This document shows positions 7,830 through 16,697 of a stretch of 64,000 nucleotides of DNA, piece after piece. The first letter of the stretch is position 1, and the number at the start of each line of letters is the position of its first letter. The stretch is from [Eubacterium] cellulosolvens LD2006 (GTDB taxonomy: Bacteria; Bacillota; Clostridia; Lachnospirales; Lachnospiraceae): positions 147,128 through 211,127 of the forward strand of contig NZ_KK211309.1 of NCBI RefSeq assembly GCF_000621585.1. Reading direction: 5' to 3'. Below the pieces are notes generated by a model that made no database searches, was not told the DNA's origin, and saw nothing but the letters and a program-made list of their open reading frames with translations. The translations under genes were made by a program, and so were the position numbers.

Positions 7830-10031
7830 ATGATGTTTAAGAAATTCAAAATGAGCACCAAACGTGCGCTCGCAGCAGCACTTACATTCGCTGTAGGTGC
7901 GACAGCAGTGGTACCGGCAGCAGCTCCGGCTGAGGCGGCATCCGATGTTGTTGTAAACACAAACACACAGTATCAGGTAATGCGTGGTTTCGGAGGAATG
8001 AACTTCCCGACCTGGGGTGTGGATCTGACAGATGGCCAGACTGCCACAGCATTCGGAAACAGCGACAACCAGCTTGGTATGAACATTCTCAGAATTCATG
8101 TGGATCCGGTAAAGAGCAACTGGAGTCGCGAGCTGAAGACTGCAAAGGCAGCACAGCAGAGAGGCGCAATTGTTTTTGCAACTCCGTGGACACCGCCGTC
8201 ATCCATGACTGAGCCAACGACATGGAACGGAAAGAGAACCGTTCGCCTCAGACATGATCAGTACGGAAACTATGTAAATCATCTCAATGATTTCGTTGCA
8301 TATATGAAGAACAACGGCGTAAACCTCTATGCGATCTCCATTCAGAACGAGCCTGACTGGTCCGCAGAGTGGTGCAGCTGGACAGCAGACGAGGTATACA
8401 ACTTCACAAAGAATTACGCAGGAAGAATCAACTGCCGTGTCATCACAGCAGAGTCATTCTCCTACAACAAGGGACTTTATGACAAGATTCTCAACGACGG
8501 AAACGCGCTGAAGAACATTGATATCGTGGGAACACATTTCTACGGCACACAGCCGTATCAGATGAGCTATCCGCTCTTCCAGCAGAAGGGTGCAGGCAAA
8601 GATCTCTGGATGACAGAGGTTTATGTACCGAACAGCAATCAGGACGCTGATGTATGGCCGGCAGCTCTCGATGTAAGTACAAACATTCATAATGCAATGG
8701 TTAACGGATTCCAGGCTTATGTATGGTGGTACATCCGCAGAAGCTACAGCCCGATGAAAGAGAACGGACAGATCAGTAAGAGAGGATACTGCATGGCTCA
8801 GTTCTCCAAGTTCGTTCGTCCGGGTTACAGACGTGTAAACGCAACATCCAATCCGCAGACAGGTGTCACAGTTTCCGCTTTCAAGGGAGACAATAAGACA
8901 GTCATCGTCGCAGAGAACACAAACAACTATCAGGTAAATCAGGGATTCCGTGTAAGCGGCAGCAACATCAGCAATGTCGTACGTTACAGAACATCCCAGA
9001 GAGAGAACCTTGCAAAAGCAGGCGTTGGAACATCCAACAACGGATTCAGCTACGCGCTTCCGGCAAAGAGTGTTACCACCTTCGTATGTAACGCAAGCGG
9101 CGGATATACACCGCAGCCTACAAAGGCTCCTACAAAAGCGCCTACAAAAGCGCCTACAAAAGCGCCTACAAAGGCACCTACTCAGACACCGTCCACCCAG
9201 ACACCGGGAAGCACAGCAAACCTTGCAAACGGCTGGTACTACATCAAGAACGTAAACGCACAGAAATACCTTCAGGTTGCAAACAACACAGGTAAAAACG
9301 TGCAGAACGTAGAGATCGGTACAGGACGCGGTATTGACGGACAGAAATGGTATCTGGAGAACAGAGGAAACGGCTACGTGACTCTGAAATCCGCACTCGG
9401 AAGCTTTAACTGCGATATTGCAAACGGCGCAAACGAGAACGAGGCAAACATTCAGATCTACAGCGCTCACAACGGTGAGGCACAGCAGTTCATGCTGAAG
9501 ACAACAGGTATCAACAACACCTACACAATCGCGACACGCTGCTCCAACCAGACAAAGGTATTCGACGTTTACGGACGCCGTACAACAGACGGAACAAACG
9601 TTATGCAGTGGCAGTACACAGGTGCATCCAACCAGCAGTGGGTATTCGAGCCGGTAAACGGACAGGGACAGAATCAGCCTTCCCAGCCGACAAAGGCACC
9701 GACCAAAGCGCCGACCAAAGCACCGACACAGGCTCCTTCCACAGGCAAAGGCCTGACTCTTGAGAAGAGCGTAAACAGCTGGGGCGGCGGCTATCAGGTG
9801 AACTTCAAGATCGTCAACAAGACAGGCGCAAATGTAAACAACTGGACACTGAAGATCAACAAGAATTCCATGAACATCACATCCAGCTGGAACGTAAATG
9901 TAAAAGAGAGCGGAAACTACTACGTAATTACACCTCTCGGATGGAACGCAAGCATTCCGAATGGCGGAAGTGTTGAATTCGGTGCATGCGGAAACGGCTC
10001 TCTCGGAAATATTGATTACACATTAAGCTGA
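7830..10031 (+). CDS. Secreted GH30 glucuronoxylan endoxylanase with CBM13 and CBM2
   Basis: Predicted to cut xylan next to methyl-glucuronic acid branches, outside the cell. It has 733 residues. A signal peptide (~1-37) ends in AEAAS. The GH30 domain (~40-420) has acid/base Glu174 in ISIQNEPDW and nucleophile Glu263 in LWMTEVY. YIRRSYSPMKENG carries the Arg that reads the glucuronate branch in subfamily 8 xylanases such as B. subtilis XynC. A TKAP-repeat linker (430-455), a ricin-type CBM13 (~466-615), a second TKAP linker and a CBM2 (~648-733) follow. A strong SD (AAGGAGAAGGAG) supports the ATG at 7830. The GH43 partner is 231 bp downstream, with near-identical C-terminal modules. Confidence 0.93.
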   Translation: MMFKKFKMSTKRALAAALTFAVGATAVVPAAAPAEAASDVVVNTNTQYQVMRGFGGMNFPTWGVDLTDGQTATAFGNSDNQLGMNILRIHVDPVKSNWSRELKTAKAAQQRGAIVFATPWTPPSSMTEPTTWNGKRTVRLRHDQYGNYVNHLNDFVAYMKNNGVNLYAISIQNEPDWSAEWCSWTADEVYNFTKNYAGRINCRVITAESFSYNKGLYDKILNDGNALKNIDIVGTHFYGTQPYQMSYPLFQQKGAGKDLWMTEVYVPNSNQDADVWPAALDVSTNIHNAMVNGFQAYVWWYIRRSYSPMKENGQISKRGYCMAQFSKFVRPGYRRVNATSNPQTGVTVSAFKGDNKTVIVAENTNNYQVNQGFRVSGSNISNVVRYRTSQRENLAKAGVGTSNNGFSYALPAKSVTTFVCNASGGYTPQPTKAPTKAPTKAPTKAPTKAPTQTPSTQTPGSTANLANGWYYIKNVNAQKYLQVANNTGKNVQNVEIGTGRGIDGQKWYLENRGNGYVTLKSALGSFNCDIANGANENEANIQIYSAHNGEAQQFMLKTTGINNTYTIATRCSNQTKVFDVYGRRTTDGTNVMQWQYTGASNQQWVFEPVNGQGQNQPSQPTKAPTKAPTKAPTQAPSTGKGLTLEKSVNSWGGGYQVNFKIVNKTGANVNNWTLKINKNSMNITSSWNVNVKESGNYYVITPLGWNASIPNGGSVEFGACGNGSLGNIDYTLS
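9118..9182 (+). repeat. 12-bp tandem repeats encoding the TKAP linker
   Basis: About five copies of a 12-bp unit (ACAAAAGCGCCT) encode Thr-Lys-Ala-Pro. A shorter array of about three units lies at 9688-9732. Such arrays can change in unit number by slippage and act as flexible linkers. Confidence 0.85.
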
Positions 10032-10157
10032 TTTTTATCGTCTGAAAGAGACGATGGCATGCAGAATAATTTTGCATGGACAGCAGACAGAAGGTAAATT
10101 ACGTTCCTGCGGAAAAAGAGAATAAAACCGGAAATTTCGAAAAAACAGAAGAAGGAT

Positions 10158-10191
10158 CTGCCTGCCCTGCAGGAAAACTGCGGGGCGGCAG
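10158..10191 (+). other. Hairpin between the two xylan genes
   Basis: CTGCCtGCCCtGCAG pairs with CTGCgGGGCgGCAG across a GAAAA loop. There is no T-run, so it is more likely an mRNA processing or stability element than a terminator. A smaller hairpin, ATCGTCT / AGACGAT, lies at 10038-10056. Confidence 0.45.
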
Positions 10192-10262
10192 ACGAAAAGA
10201 AGCGAATCACGCGGGGAAGGCTCTTACGCTGAGAACGGGAAAAATAGGGGGATTTTTACAAA

Positions 10263-12623
10263 ATGTTTAAGGGAAAAAAAGCTGCTGCGGTTGCACTCAG
10301 TCTTACGATGCTCGCAGCATGCGGTTCGGCAAGTGTAACGCCTGTTTTTGCTGCGACTGTACAGAACGGAAACTATATCAAGGGCGACAATGAGAACAAC
10401 CCGGTAGTTACACAGCGCTACTGTGCGGATCCGGGTGTCATGGTTTACAACGACACCGTTTACATGTACTCCACAAACGATATCTATGAGTACAAGAACG
10501 GAAAAATCGGTGAGAACACCTACGGAACCATCAAACAGATCAACTGCTTCTCATCCAAAGATCTTGTAAACTGGACAGATCACGGTGCAATCAACGTTGC
10601 CGGCGGAAACGGCGCGGCAAGATGGGCATACTGCTCATGGGCACCCTGCGCAGCTCACAAGAAGATCAACGGAAGAGAGAAATTCTTCCTTTACTTCGCA
10701 AACAGCGGCGGCGGAATCGGTGTTCTGACATCTGACAGTCCGACAGGACCCTGGAAAGATCCGCTCGGTCATGCTCTGATTGACGGAAGAACACCGGGAT
10801 GCCAGGGTATCGTCTGGATGTTTGACCCGGCTGTTATGGTAGACGATGACGGAACCGGTTACCTCACATTCGGCGGCGGCGTTCCGTCCGGACAGCACGC
10901 TATGCCGGGAACTTCCCGTGTGGTAAAACTGGGCGCAGACATGATCAGCCTGGCCAATACACCGACAAAGATCAACGCTCCGTACCTCTTTGAGGATTCC
11001 GGAATCAACAAGATCGGCGGCAAGTATGTATATTCCTACTGTTCCAACTGGAACTGCAGAGACGGTTTCAATAATGCTTCTATCGAGTACATGACAGCAA
11101 GCAACCCGATGGGACCGTACACATATCAGGGAGAAGTAATGAAGAACCCGGGTGTATTCTTCCCGGCGTCTACAGGTAACAACCATCACTCAATCTTTGA
11201 GCTGAAGGGCAAATACTACATGGCTTACCACTCCAGATCGGTAGAGCATGCAGTACTCGGACAGAGTCTCGGATACCGTACCGCTCAGGTGGATCAGCTC
11301 AGTGTATCCGGTTCCCGCATCAACAACCTCAAACCTTCCATGACAGGACCGTCCCAGCTCTCCTACGTGAACCCGTATCAGACGGTACAGGCAGAGACGA
11401 TCTTCAATCAGGCAGGTATTCAGGTTGCCGGAAACGGTGATACATATGTGACACAGATCAACAACGGCGACTGGACAAAGGTTAAAGGCGTGAACTTTAC
11501 AAACGGCCTCAGCAAAATCAGCGCACGTGTTCGTTCCGCCGGAAACGGTTCCATCGAGGTCAGAGACGGCAATGCAAACGGAACACTTCTCGGAACCATC
11601 AACATCAGCGGAACAAACGGAAGCTTCCGTGACTTCTCCGCAAGCATGAAGAATATCAGCGGTGTCAAGAACATTGTCTTCGTATTCCGCGGCAGCTTCG
11701 ACTTCGACAGCTGGACAGCCGGAAACGGTGGCGGCGGATCCAACACTCCGGCACCGACAACTGCACCGGCACCGACAACTGCACCGACACAGCAGGGACA
11801 GATTGCAAACGGCTGGTACTACATCAAGAACGTAAATGCACAGAAATACCTTCAGGTTGCAGGAAACGCTGGAAAGAATGCCGCAAACATCGAGATCGGA
11901 ACAGGCAGCGGTTCTTCTGCACAGAAATGGTATCTGGAGAACAGAGGAAACGGATACTTCACCCTCAAATCCGCACTCGGAAATTACAACTGTGATATTG
12001 CGTACGGCAAAGACGAGAACGAGGCAAACGTTCAGATCTATGACGCACATGGCGCAGATGCACAGCAGTTCTCGGCAAGAAAGATTGACGGAACATCCAA
12101 TGCATACGCGATTGCAACAAGATGCAGCAGTGGTACAAAGGTATTCGATGTATACGGACGCCGCACAGCAGACGGAACAAACGTTATGCAGTGGCAGTAC
12201 ACCGGCGGTACAAACCAGCAGTGGATCTTTGAGCCTGCAAACGGTCAGTCTTCCCAGCCGACAAGTGCACCGAAACCGACCAGCAAACCTTCTCAGCCGA
12301 CAAGCGCACCGAAGCCGACGACAGCTCCTTCTGCAGGAACAGGTCTGAAGCTTGAGTATTCCGCAAACAGCTGGGGCGGCGGCTATCAGGTGAACTTTAA
12401 GGTTGTCAACAAGACCGGAAGAGATGTCAACGGATGGACACTCAAGATCAGCAAGAGCTCCATCAACATTGCCTCCAGCTGGAACGTAAACGTAAAAGAG
12501 AGCGGAAACTACTACATCATCACCCCTCTTGGCTGGAACGCAAATGTTCCGAACGGCGGCAGCGTAGAATTCGGTGCCTGCGGCAACGGAACTTTCAGCA
12601 ACAATGTCAGCTACAGCTTCTAA
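10263..12623 (+). CDS. Secreted GH43 arabinofuranosidase-type enzyme with CBM6, CBM13, CBM2
   Basis: Probably removes arabinose side chains from arabinoxylan, complementing the GH30 enzyme. 786 residues. The N-terminus is a signal peptide containing a lipobox-like LAAC (Cys20) and, further on, a possible signal peptidase I site (PVFA-AT). The GH43 five-blade domain (~35-365) has the catalytic base Asp in RYCADPGVMVYNDTVY, MFDPAVMVDDDG, and general acid context FEDSGINKIGGKYVYSY. A CBM6-like domain (~370-490, QAETIFNQAG to FDFDSW) follows, as in B. subtilis XynD, then Pro/Thr linkers, CBM13 and CBM2. The last two modules are almost the same as in the GH30 protein. Exact GH43 subfamily not assigned. 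Confidence 0.9.
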   Translation: MFKGKKAAAVALSLTMLAACGSASVTPVFAATVQNGNYIKGDNENNPVVTQRYCADPGVMVYNDTVYMYSTNDIYEYKNGKIGENTYGTIKQINCFSSKDLVNWTDHGAINVAGGNGAARWAYCSWAPCAAHKKINGREKFFLYFANSGGGIGVLTSDSPTGPWKDPLGHALIDGRTPGCQGIVWMFDPAVMVDDDGTGYLTFGGGVPSGQHAMPGTSRVVKLGADMISLANTPTKINAPYLFEDSGINKIGGKYVYSYCSNWNCRDGFNNASIEYMTASNPMGPYTYQGEVMKNPGVFFPASTGNNHHSIFELKGKYYMAYHSRSVEHAVLGQSLGYRTAQVDQLSVSGSRINNLKPSMTGPSQLSYVNPYQTVQAETIFNQAGIQVAGNGDTYVTQINNGDWTKVKGVNFTNGLSKISARVRSAGNGSIEVRDGNANGTLLGTINISGTNGSFRDFSASMKNISGVKNIVFVFRGSFDFDSWTAGNGGGGSNTPAPTTAPAPTTAPTQQGQIANGWYYIKNVNAQKYLQVAGNAGKNAANIEIGTGSGSSAQKWYLENRGNGYFTLKSALGNYNCDIAYGKDENEANVQIYDAHGADAQQFSARKIDGTSNAYAIATRCSSGTKVFDVYGRRTADGTNVMQWQYTGGTNQQWIFEPANGQSSQPTSAPKPTSKPSQPTSAPKPTTAPSAGTGLKLEYSANSWGGGYQVNFKVVNKTGRDVNGWTLKISKSSINIASSWNVNVKESGNYYIITPLGWNANVPNGGSVEFGACGNGTFSNNVSYSF

Positions 12624-12669
12624 GTAATACCCCCATTAGTATTACGTTACGAGCAGAAATATAAGCGCG

Positions 12670-12724
12670 AAGAGCGGTCACATCGGACGGAAAAATGCCG
12701 GCGGTGCGGCCGCTCTTTGTTTTA
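12670..12724 (+). terminator. Terminator of the xylan module
   Basis: Arms AAGAGCGG / CCGCTCTT with a long loop, then TTGTTTTAT. A decayed family A copy starts at once. Confidence 0.7.
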
Positions 12725-12800
12725 TCTCATGGGAAATTGTTTCGCATTCCCTATGAGACAAAACGCTCCTCCCGGATGCGAGGCTTGAAGAGGCGAAGAG
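12725..12800 (+). repeat. Family A repeat, decayed copy
   Basis: Keeps the first hairpin (TCTCATGGG..CCCTATGAGA) and the AAAACGCTCC spacer, then diverges (GGCGAAGAGTGTTTCGCGAT). The remaining bases up to 12969 show nothing further that I can support. Confidence 0.65.
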
Positions 12801-12969
12801 TGTTTCGCGATCCGGGATGCGCACTTGATGAAACGGGAGTAGTCTTGGTATACTGAATTGTTAAGTGTTTTAGATAAGATCACTTCGCCAGGTGAGGCGT
12901 AGTGTTGACGATTGCATGAAATGATAAGAAAGGACAGGATTTTTCCGCAGGAAGCAGTCTCTGTAAGGG

Positions 12970-14682
12970 ATGAATCTGCGGGAAGCCGTACAGAATAATA
13001 TGAAAAAAGGTGAAGTATACGAAGGTGTCATTGAGAAGGTGACATTCCCCAACAAGGGACATGTTCCGGTGGAAGGTCAGGAAGTTATCGTCAAAAACGG
13101 AATACCCGGTCAGAAGATCCGCTTCCGCATCCATAAGAAGCGCAAAAACCAGGTGGAGGGAATCCTTATGGATATCCTGGAGAATTCGCCGAAGGAGCAG
13201 GTGCCTGCGGGCTGCAGCCTTTTTCCGTCCTGCGGCGGCTGTATGTATCGCACCATGAAATACGAGGATCAGCTCACAATGAAGGAAGAGCAGATCCGTG
13301 CACTCATGGATCAGGCACTGATCGAGGGCGGACAGGTGAAGAGGCTGAAACCGGAGACTGAGTCGACGGAATCCGGAGACGGCAGCGTAAACGGTAAAGA
13401 AAGCGCAAAGGGAAAATCCGGCCCTGCCTGCGCATACAAAGAAGAGGATGTGAAAACCTCCGTGTTGCCGGACTATACCTTCGAGGGCGTGAAGGGAAGT
13501 CCTGTCAACAACGGTTACAGGAACAAGATGGAATACTCCTTTGGCGATGACCAGAAGGACGGACCGCTGACCCTGGGACTCCACAAGAAAGCCAGCACCT
13601 ATGATATTCTCACGGCAGACGATTGCCAAATCGTACATGAGGATTTCAACCGGATCCTCCGCTGTGTGCTTGATTTCTGTACAGAGAAGAACTGGCCTTA
13701 TCTTCGCAAGATGACCCACGTGGGCTATCTCCGCCATCTTCTGGTGCGACGGGCGGTTATGACCGGAGAAATTCTTGTGGATCTTGTAACGACTTCCCAG
13801 TATGAAATGGATCTCTCCGAAGGAAATCCGAGAAAGCAGCTGACAGGGGAGGAGATGTCCCGGGCTCGTGAGATGCGCACAGAGGAGAGTCTGACTGCAG
13901 AGCAGGGGGATCTGATGGAACTGACAGCCAGAATACAGGCGCTTGAGCTGGAGGGTGAGATCGCCGGAATTCTTCACACGGTGAATGATTCACTGGCGGA
14001 TGTCGTGCAGAACGATCACACGGACATTCTGGCCGGCCGGGATTACTTCTACGAGGAGCTTCTTGGGCTGAAATTCAAGATCACGCCTTTTTCTTTTTTC
14101 CAGACAAATTCCAAAGGAGCTGAGGTTCTCTACAGCACGGCGAGGGAATTCCTTGGAGACATTGACAATCAGACCGTTTTCGATCTGTACAGTGGTACGG
14201 GAACCATCGCTCAGATGCTGGCGCCGGTGGCGAAGAATGTAGTCGGAGTGGAAATCGTTGAAGAAGCTGTTGAGGCGGCAAAAGAAAACGCGGCGCTGAA
14301 CGGGTTGGATAACTGCACCTTCATCGCCGGCGATGTGCTTAAAGTTCTGGATGATCTCAAAGAAAAACCGGATACCATCGTGCTGGATCCGCCCCGTGAC
14401 GGCATACATCCGAAGGCGCTGCCGAAGATTGTTGCCTATGGCGTGGATAAAATCATCTACATCTCCTGCAAGCCCACAAGTCTTGCCAGAGATCTTCCGT
14501 ATTTCCTGCATCACGGCTACCGCCTGGAGCGGATCTGCTGCGTGGATATGTTCCCGGGAACTGTGCATGTGGAAAGTTGTGTGCTTTTGCAGAAGGTGAG
14601 CAACACCCGTCCGAAAGCTATTACTCTGGATGTTGAGACGGAGGATTACTACAGAATAAAAGGGGCCAGGACGAATGATTGA
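12970..14682 (+). CDS. 23S rRNA (uracil-5-)-methyltransferase, RlmD/RlmCD type
   Basis: Puts a C5-methyl on uridine of 23S rRNA using SAM. 570 residues. An N-terminal TRAM-like beta domain (~10-65) precedes iron-sulfur ligands CSLFPSCGGC (Cys82, 88, 91). A charged, low-complexity insertion (~115-155) is unusual. The Rossmann methyltransferase domain has FDLYSGTGTIAQML (SAM loop), LDPPRDGIHPKAL, and the nucleophile in IYISCKPTSLARDL (Cys500). The ATG at 12970 is used; the ATG at 13000 (MKKGEVYEGVIEKV) fits the family N-terminus equally well. Whether it modifies U1939, U747 or both cannot be told. It overlaps the next gene by 8 nt. Confidence 0.92.
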   Translation: MNLREAVQNNMKKGEVYEGVIEKVTFPNKGHVPVEGQEVIVKNGIPGQKIRFRIHKKRKNQVEGILMDILENSPKEQVPAGCSLFPSCGGCMYRTMKYEDQLTMKEEQIRALMDQALIEGGQVKRLKPETESTESGDGSVNGKESAKGKSGPACAYKEEDVKTSVLPDYTFEGVKGSPVNNGYRNKMEYSFGDDQKDGPLTLGLHKKASTYDILTADDCQIVHEDFNRILRCVLDFCTEKNWPYLRKMTHVGYLRHLLVRRAVMTGEILVDLVTTSQYEMDLSEGNPRKQLTGEEMSRAREMRTEESLTAEQGDLMELTARIQALELEGEIAGILHTVNDSLADVVQNDHTDILAGRDYFYEELLGLKFKITPFSFFQTNSKGAEVLYSTAREFLGDIDNQTVFDLYSGTGTIAQMLAPVAKNVVGVEIVEEAVEAAKENAALNGLDNCTFIAGDVLKVLDDLKEKPDTIVLDPPRDGIHPKALPKIVAYGVDKIIYISCKPTSLARDLPYFLHHGYRLERICCVDMFPGTVHVESCVLLQKVSNTRPKAITLDVETEDYYRIKGARTND

Positions 14683-15001
14683 AAGTAAAACTATAATTGA
14701 TATGGAGAAGACCGGAAACAACCTCCGAAAATATGCATATGAAAATGGATATAGCGTAAAGGATATCCAGCAGTATCTTGGATTATCATGCCCGCAACCG
14801 GTGTATAGATGGTTTAAGGGAACAATACTGCCTTCAGTTGATAATCTTCTTCGCCTTAGTGAATTGTTCCATGTTCATATGGAGGATCTGTTAGTAAAAC
14901 AATACTCAAAGTGGGCTTATGAATACTGTCCGACCGTAGAAGTAAATTCAATTCGTTTCACAAAACGAATGCAGGCGTATTATTCGCTACTTGCTGCATA
15001 G
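14675..15001 (+). CDS. XRE-family HTH regulator
   Basis: DNA-binding protein with a Cro/CI-type helix-turn-helix (SVKDIQQYLGLSCPQPVYRWFKG, then LPSVDNLLRLSELF) over residues ~24-70 and a short C-terminal tail (HMEDLLVKQYSKWAYEY). 108 residues from the ATG at 14675, which overlaps the methyltransferase stop; the ATG at 14702 (MEKTGNNLRK) would remove nine residues and leave the HTH intact. More AT-rich than its upstream neighbour. A stump of a paralogue remains at 5616-5706. It probably regulates the adjacent island genes, but no operator is assigned. Confidence 0.85.
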   Translation: MIESKTIIDMEKTGNNLRKYAYENGYSVKDIQQYLGLSCPQPVYRWFKGTILPSVDNLLRLSELFHVHMEDLLVKQYSKWAYEYCPTVEVNSIRFTKRMQAYYSLLAA

Positions 15002-15036
15002 CCGGGATTTTGTACTATCCGTCCAATGACATGATA

Positions 15037-15080
15037 TCACGCATCTCATACGATAAAAGAAAAACATCGGAGGTGCGTGA
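15037..15080 (+). promoter_or_regulatory. Hairpin sequestering SD and start codon
   Basis: TCACGCATCTC (15037-15047) pairs over 11 bp (one G-U) with GGAGGTGCGTGA (15069-15080). The right arm contains the whole Shine-Dalgarno GGAGGT and reaches the A of the ATG at 15080. The 22-nt loop is A-rich. In RNA it would block initiation of the 15080 gene; in DNA it is also an inverted repeat. Confidence 0.7.
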
Positions 15081-15835
15081 TGACAAGAGGAAAGATTATT
15101 TACATTGACTGGGACGGAAAGATTTTCTCGTCAGTAGAATTTAATGGAGATATGTATCCGGATGGGAATGCTGATAGAATTCTGGAAATGTTCGAAGCAG
15201 GATTGTTTTCGAACTACAGTAACTATGAGAGTTTTGTGATCCGGTTTAATAAGTCTCATTACGGTTACGAGGAAGAATTGATCCATCCGCTTGCCTGCAA
15301 GGAGGAGAGGGTAATTGACATTACGGAGAATTGTACGGATTACCTGTATATCATCAATAATTCCGATTGTGAATGGATCATAAAAGATCAAAACGGCACA
15401 TCTTTCTTAGATAAGAGAACATTGGCGATAGTACGATTTCAGCAAGTCGAGAGGGTGATTTACAGGGTATTACATGAAAATGCCAAAGAATTCTGTGCAA
15501 GTATCAGTAAAGAAGAATTTGTGGAGATACTGAATCGATTAAGGGACTCATCGGATTTGGTAAGAAAGGTAAATAGTCTATTCCGTAATAGCAGGGATAA
15601 CGTTGAGTGTGATTTTTGCAATGGGGCGGCACTTCAGATCTCACATGAGAGCACCGTGGTATTTTTGCTTCGGAAACTGTTGAAGGATGCAGTTGAGAAC
15701 ATCGACTATTATATTTATGAATTGGATTATGGACGAAAGTATGAGCCAGGCATGATTACAGACGAGAATGGCCATGATATCGACTTCAGTTCTGCTGAAA
15801 AGCTATATGATTACCTGATCGGGGAGGTGAAATAA
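15080..15835 (+). CDS. Hypothetical protein in KilA-N island
   Basis: About 251 residues, family not recognised. GGAGGT sits six bases before the ATG at 15080 (a GTG at 15077 is just upstream). The N-terminal part reads KIIYIDWDGKIFSSVEFNG; the rest is acidic, Tyr/Asp-rich and helical, with no signal peptide, membrane span or clear catalytic motif. CDFCNGAALQ contains a CxxC pair that could be metal-binding. It is one base from the KilA-N gene and clearly co-transcribed with it. Translation is probably controlled by the SD-masking hairpin. AT-richer than the genome background here, suggesting transfer. Confidence 0.8.
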   Translation: MTRGKIIYIDWDGKIFSSVEFNGDMYPDGNADRILEMFEAGLFSNYSNYESFVIRFNKSHYGYEEELIHPLACKEERVIDITENCTDYLYIINNSDCEWIIKDQNGTSFLDKRTLAIVRFQQVERVIYRVLHENAKEFCASISKEEFVEILNRLRDSSDLVRKVNSLFRNSRDNVECDFCNGAALQISHESTVVFLLRKLLKDAVENIDYYIYELDYGRKYEPGMITDENGHDIDFSSAEKLYDYLIGEVK

Positions 15836-15836
15836 T

Positions 15837-16697
15837 ATGCCGAAGACGATAAAGAAAGATACTATACACGTTGGCGGCATCAGTATAGCAGTTTATACAG
15901 CGGACTTTGAAAATGATTTTTTATCTTTAACTGATATTGCAAAATACAAAAGCGATGATGCAAATGCGACGATATGCAATTGGATGAGAAATAGGGAAAC
16001 TATAGAATTTCTTGGGTTATGGGAAAGCTTGCATAATCAGGATTTTAAACCCCTCGAATTCGAGGGGTTTAGAGGTGAGGCTGGATTACATGCATTTACA
16101 ATGTCACCGTCCAAGTGGATTGAGGGAGTAAATGCAATTGGAATCGTCTCAAAAGCGGGAAGATATGGTGGAACATATGCTCATTCGGATATCGCGCTTG
16201 AGTTTGCATCATGGATTTCAGCTTCATTCAAGTTGCTGATTGTTAAGGATTATCAGCGCCTAAAGAAGGATGAAAACAGCCGCCTGTCGCTTAACTGGAA
16301 CCTGAACCGCGAGATAGCCAAACTTAATTATCGTATTCATACCGATGCAATAAGGGATCACTTGATACCGCCAGAACTTACACAGGATCAGATCTTTTTC
16401 AAATATGCAAATGAGGCGGATATGCTTAATGTGGTATTGTTTGGTATGACTGCAAAACAGTGGAGAGATGCTAATCCGGGTAAGAAAGGAAACATCAGAG
16501 ATGATGCCAACCTCAATCAGCTTCTCGTGCTGGCAAACATGGAAAGCTATAATGCAATCCTGATCGGACAGGGCAAAACAATGTCTGAAAGGATAGTGTT
16601 GCTTAGAGAACTCGCTGTTAAGCAGATGGAGACTCTGTCCATGGTCAGTATGGATGGTATAAAACAACTGCCGGGCGGCGATTCTGAGAAAGAATGA
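15837..16697 (+). CDS. KilA-N domain protein
   Basis: 286 residues. The N-terminal KilA-N DNA-binding domain, typical of phage and large DNA-virus proteins, is visible as DFLSLTDIAKYK, ATICNWMRNRETIEFLGLWE and GGTYAHSDIALEFASWIS (~25-130). The second half is helical (LVKDYQRLKKDE, then NLNREIAKLNYRIHTDAI) and ends with ANMESYNAILIGQG and a Met-rich helix; in this family it is thought to mediate protein contacts. The SD GGGGAGGTG precedes the ATG at 15837. An Arc/phage-anti-repressor-like or transcriptional role is likely; no defence function is shown. From 16698 to 16960 I see no gene. Confidence 0.88.
   Translation: MPKTIKKDTIHVGGISIAVYTADFENDFLSLTDIAKYKSDDANATICNWMRNRETIEFLGLWESLHNQDFKPLEFEGFRGEAGLHAFTMSPSKWIEGVNAIGIVSKAGRYGGTYAHSDIALEFASWISASFKLLIVKDYQRLKKDENSRLSLNWNLNREIAKLNYRIHTDAIRDHLIPPELTQDQIFFKYANEADMLNVVLFGMTAKQWRDANPGKKGNIRDDANLNQLLVLANMESYNAILIGQGKTMSERIVLLRELAVKQMETLSMVSMDGIKQLPGGDSEKE
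16046..16071 (+). repeat. 26-bp perfect palindrome inside the KilA-N gene
   Basis: TAAACCCCTCGAA and its exact reverse complement TTCGAGGGGTTTA meet without a spacer, inside codons for FKPLEFEGFR. It could be a chance outcome of codon choice or an internal operator or cruciform. Confidence 0.6.

Noticed and set aside
8454..12050. Cys-rich minus-strand frames opposite the xylan genes
   Set aside because: The CBM13/linker codons (GCA, ACA, AAC) give Cys/Val-rich antisense translation. Not real proteins.
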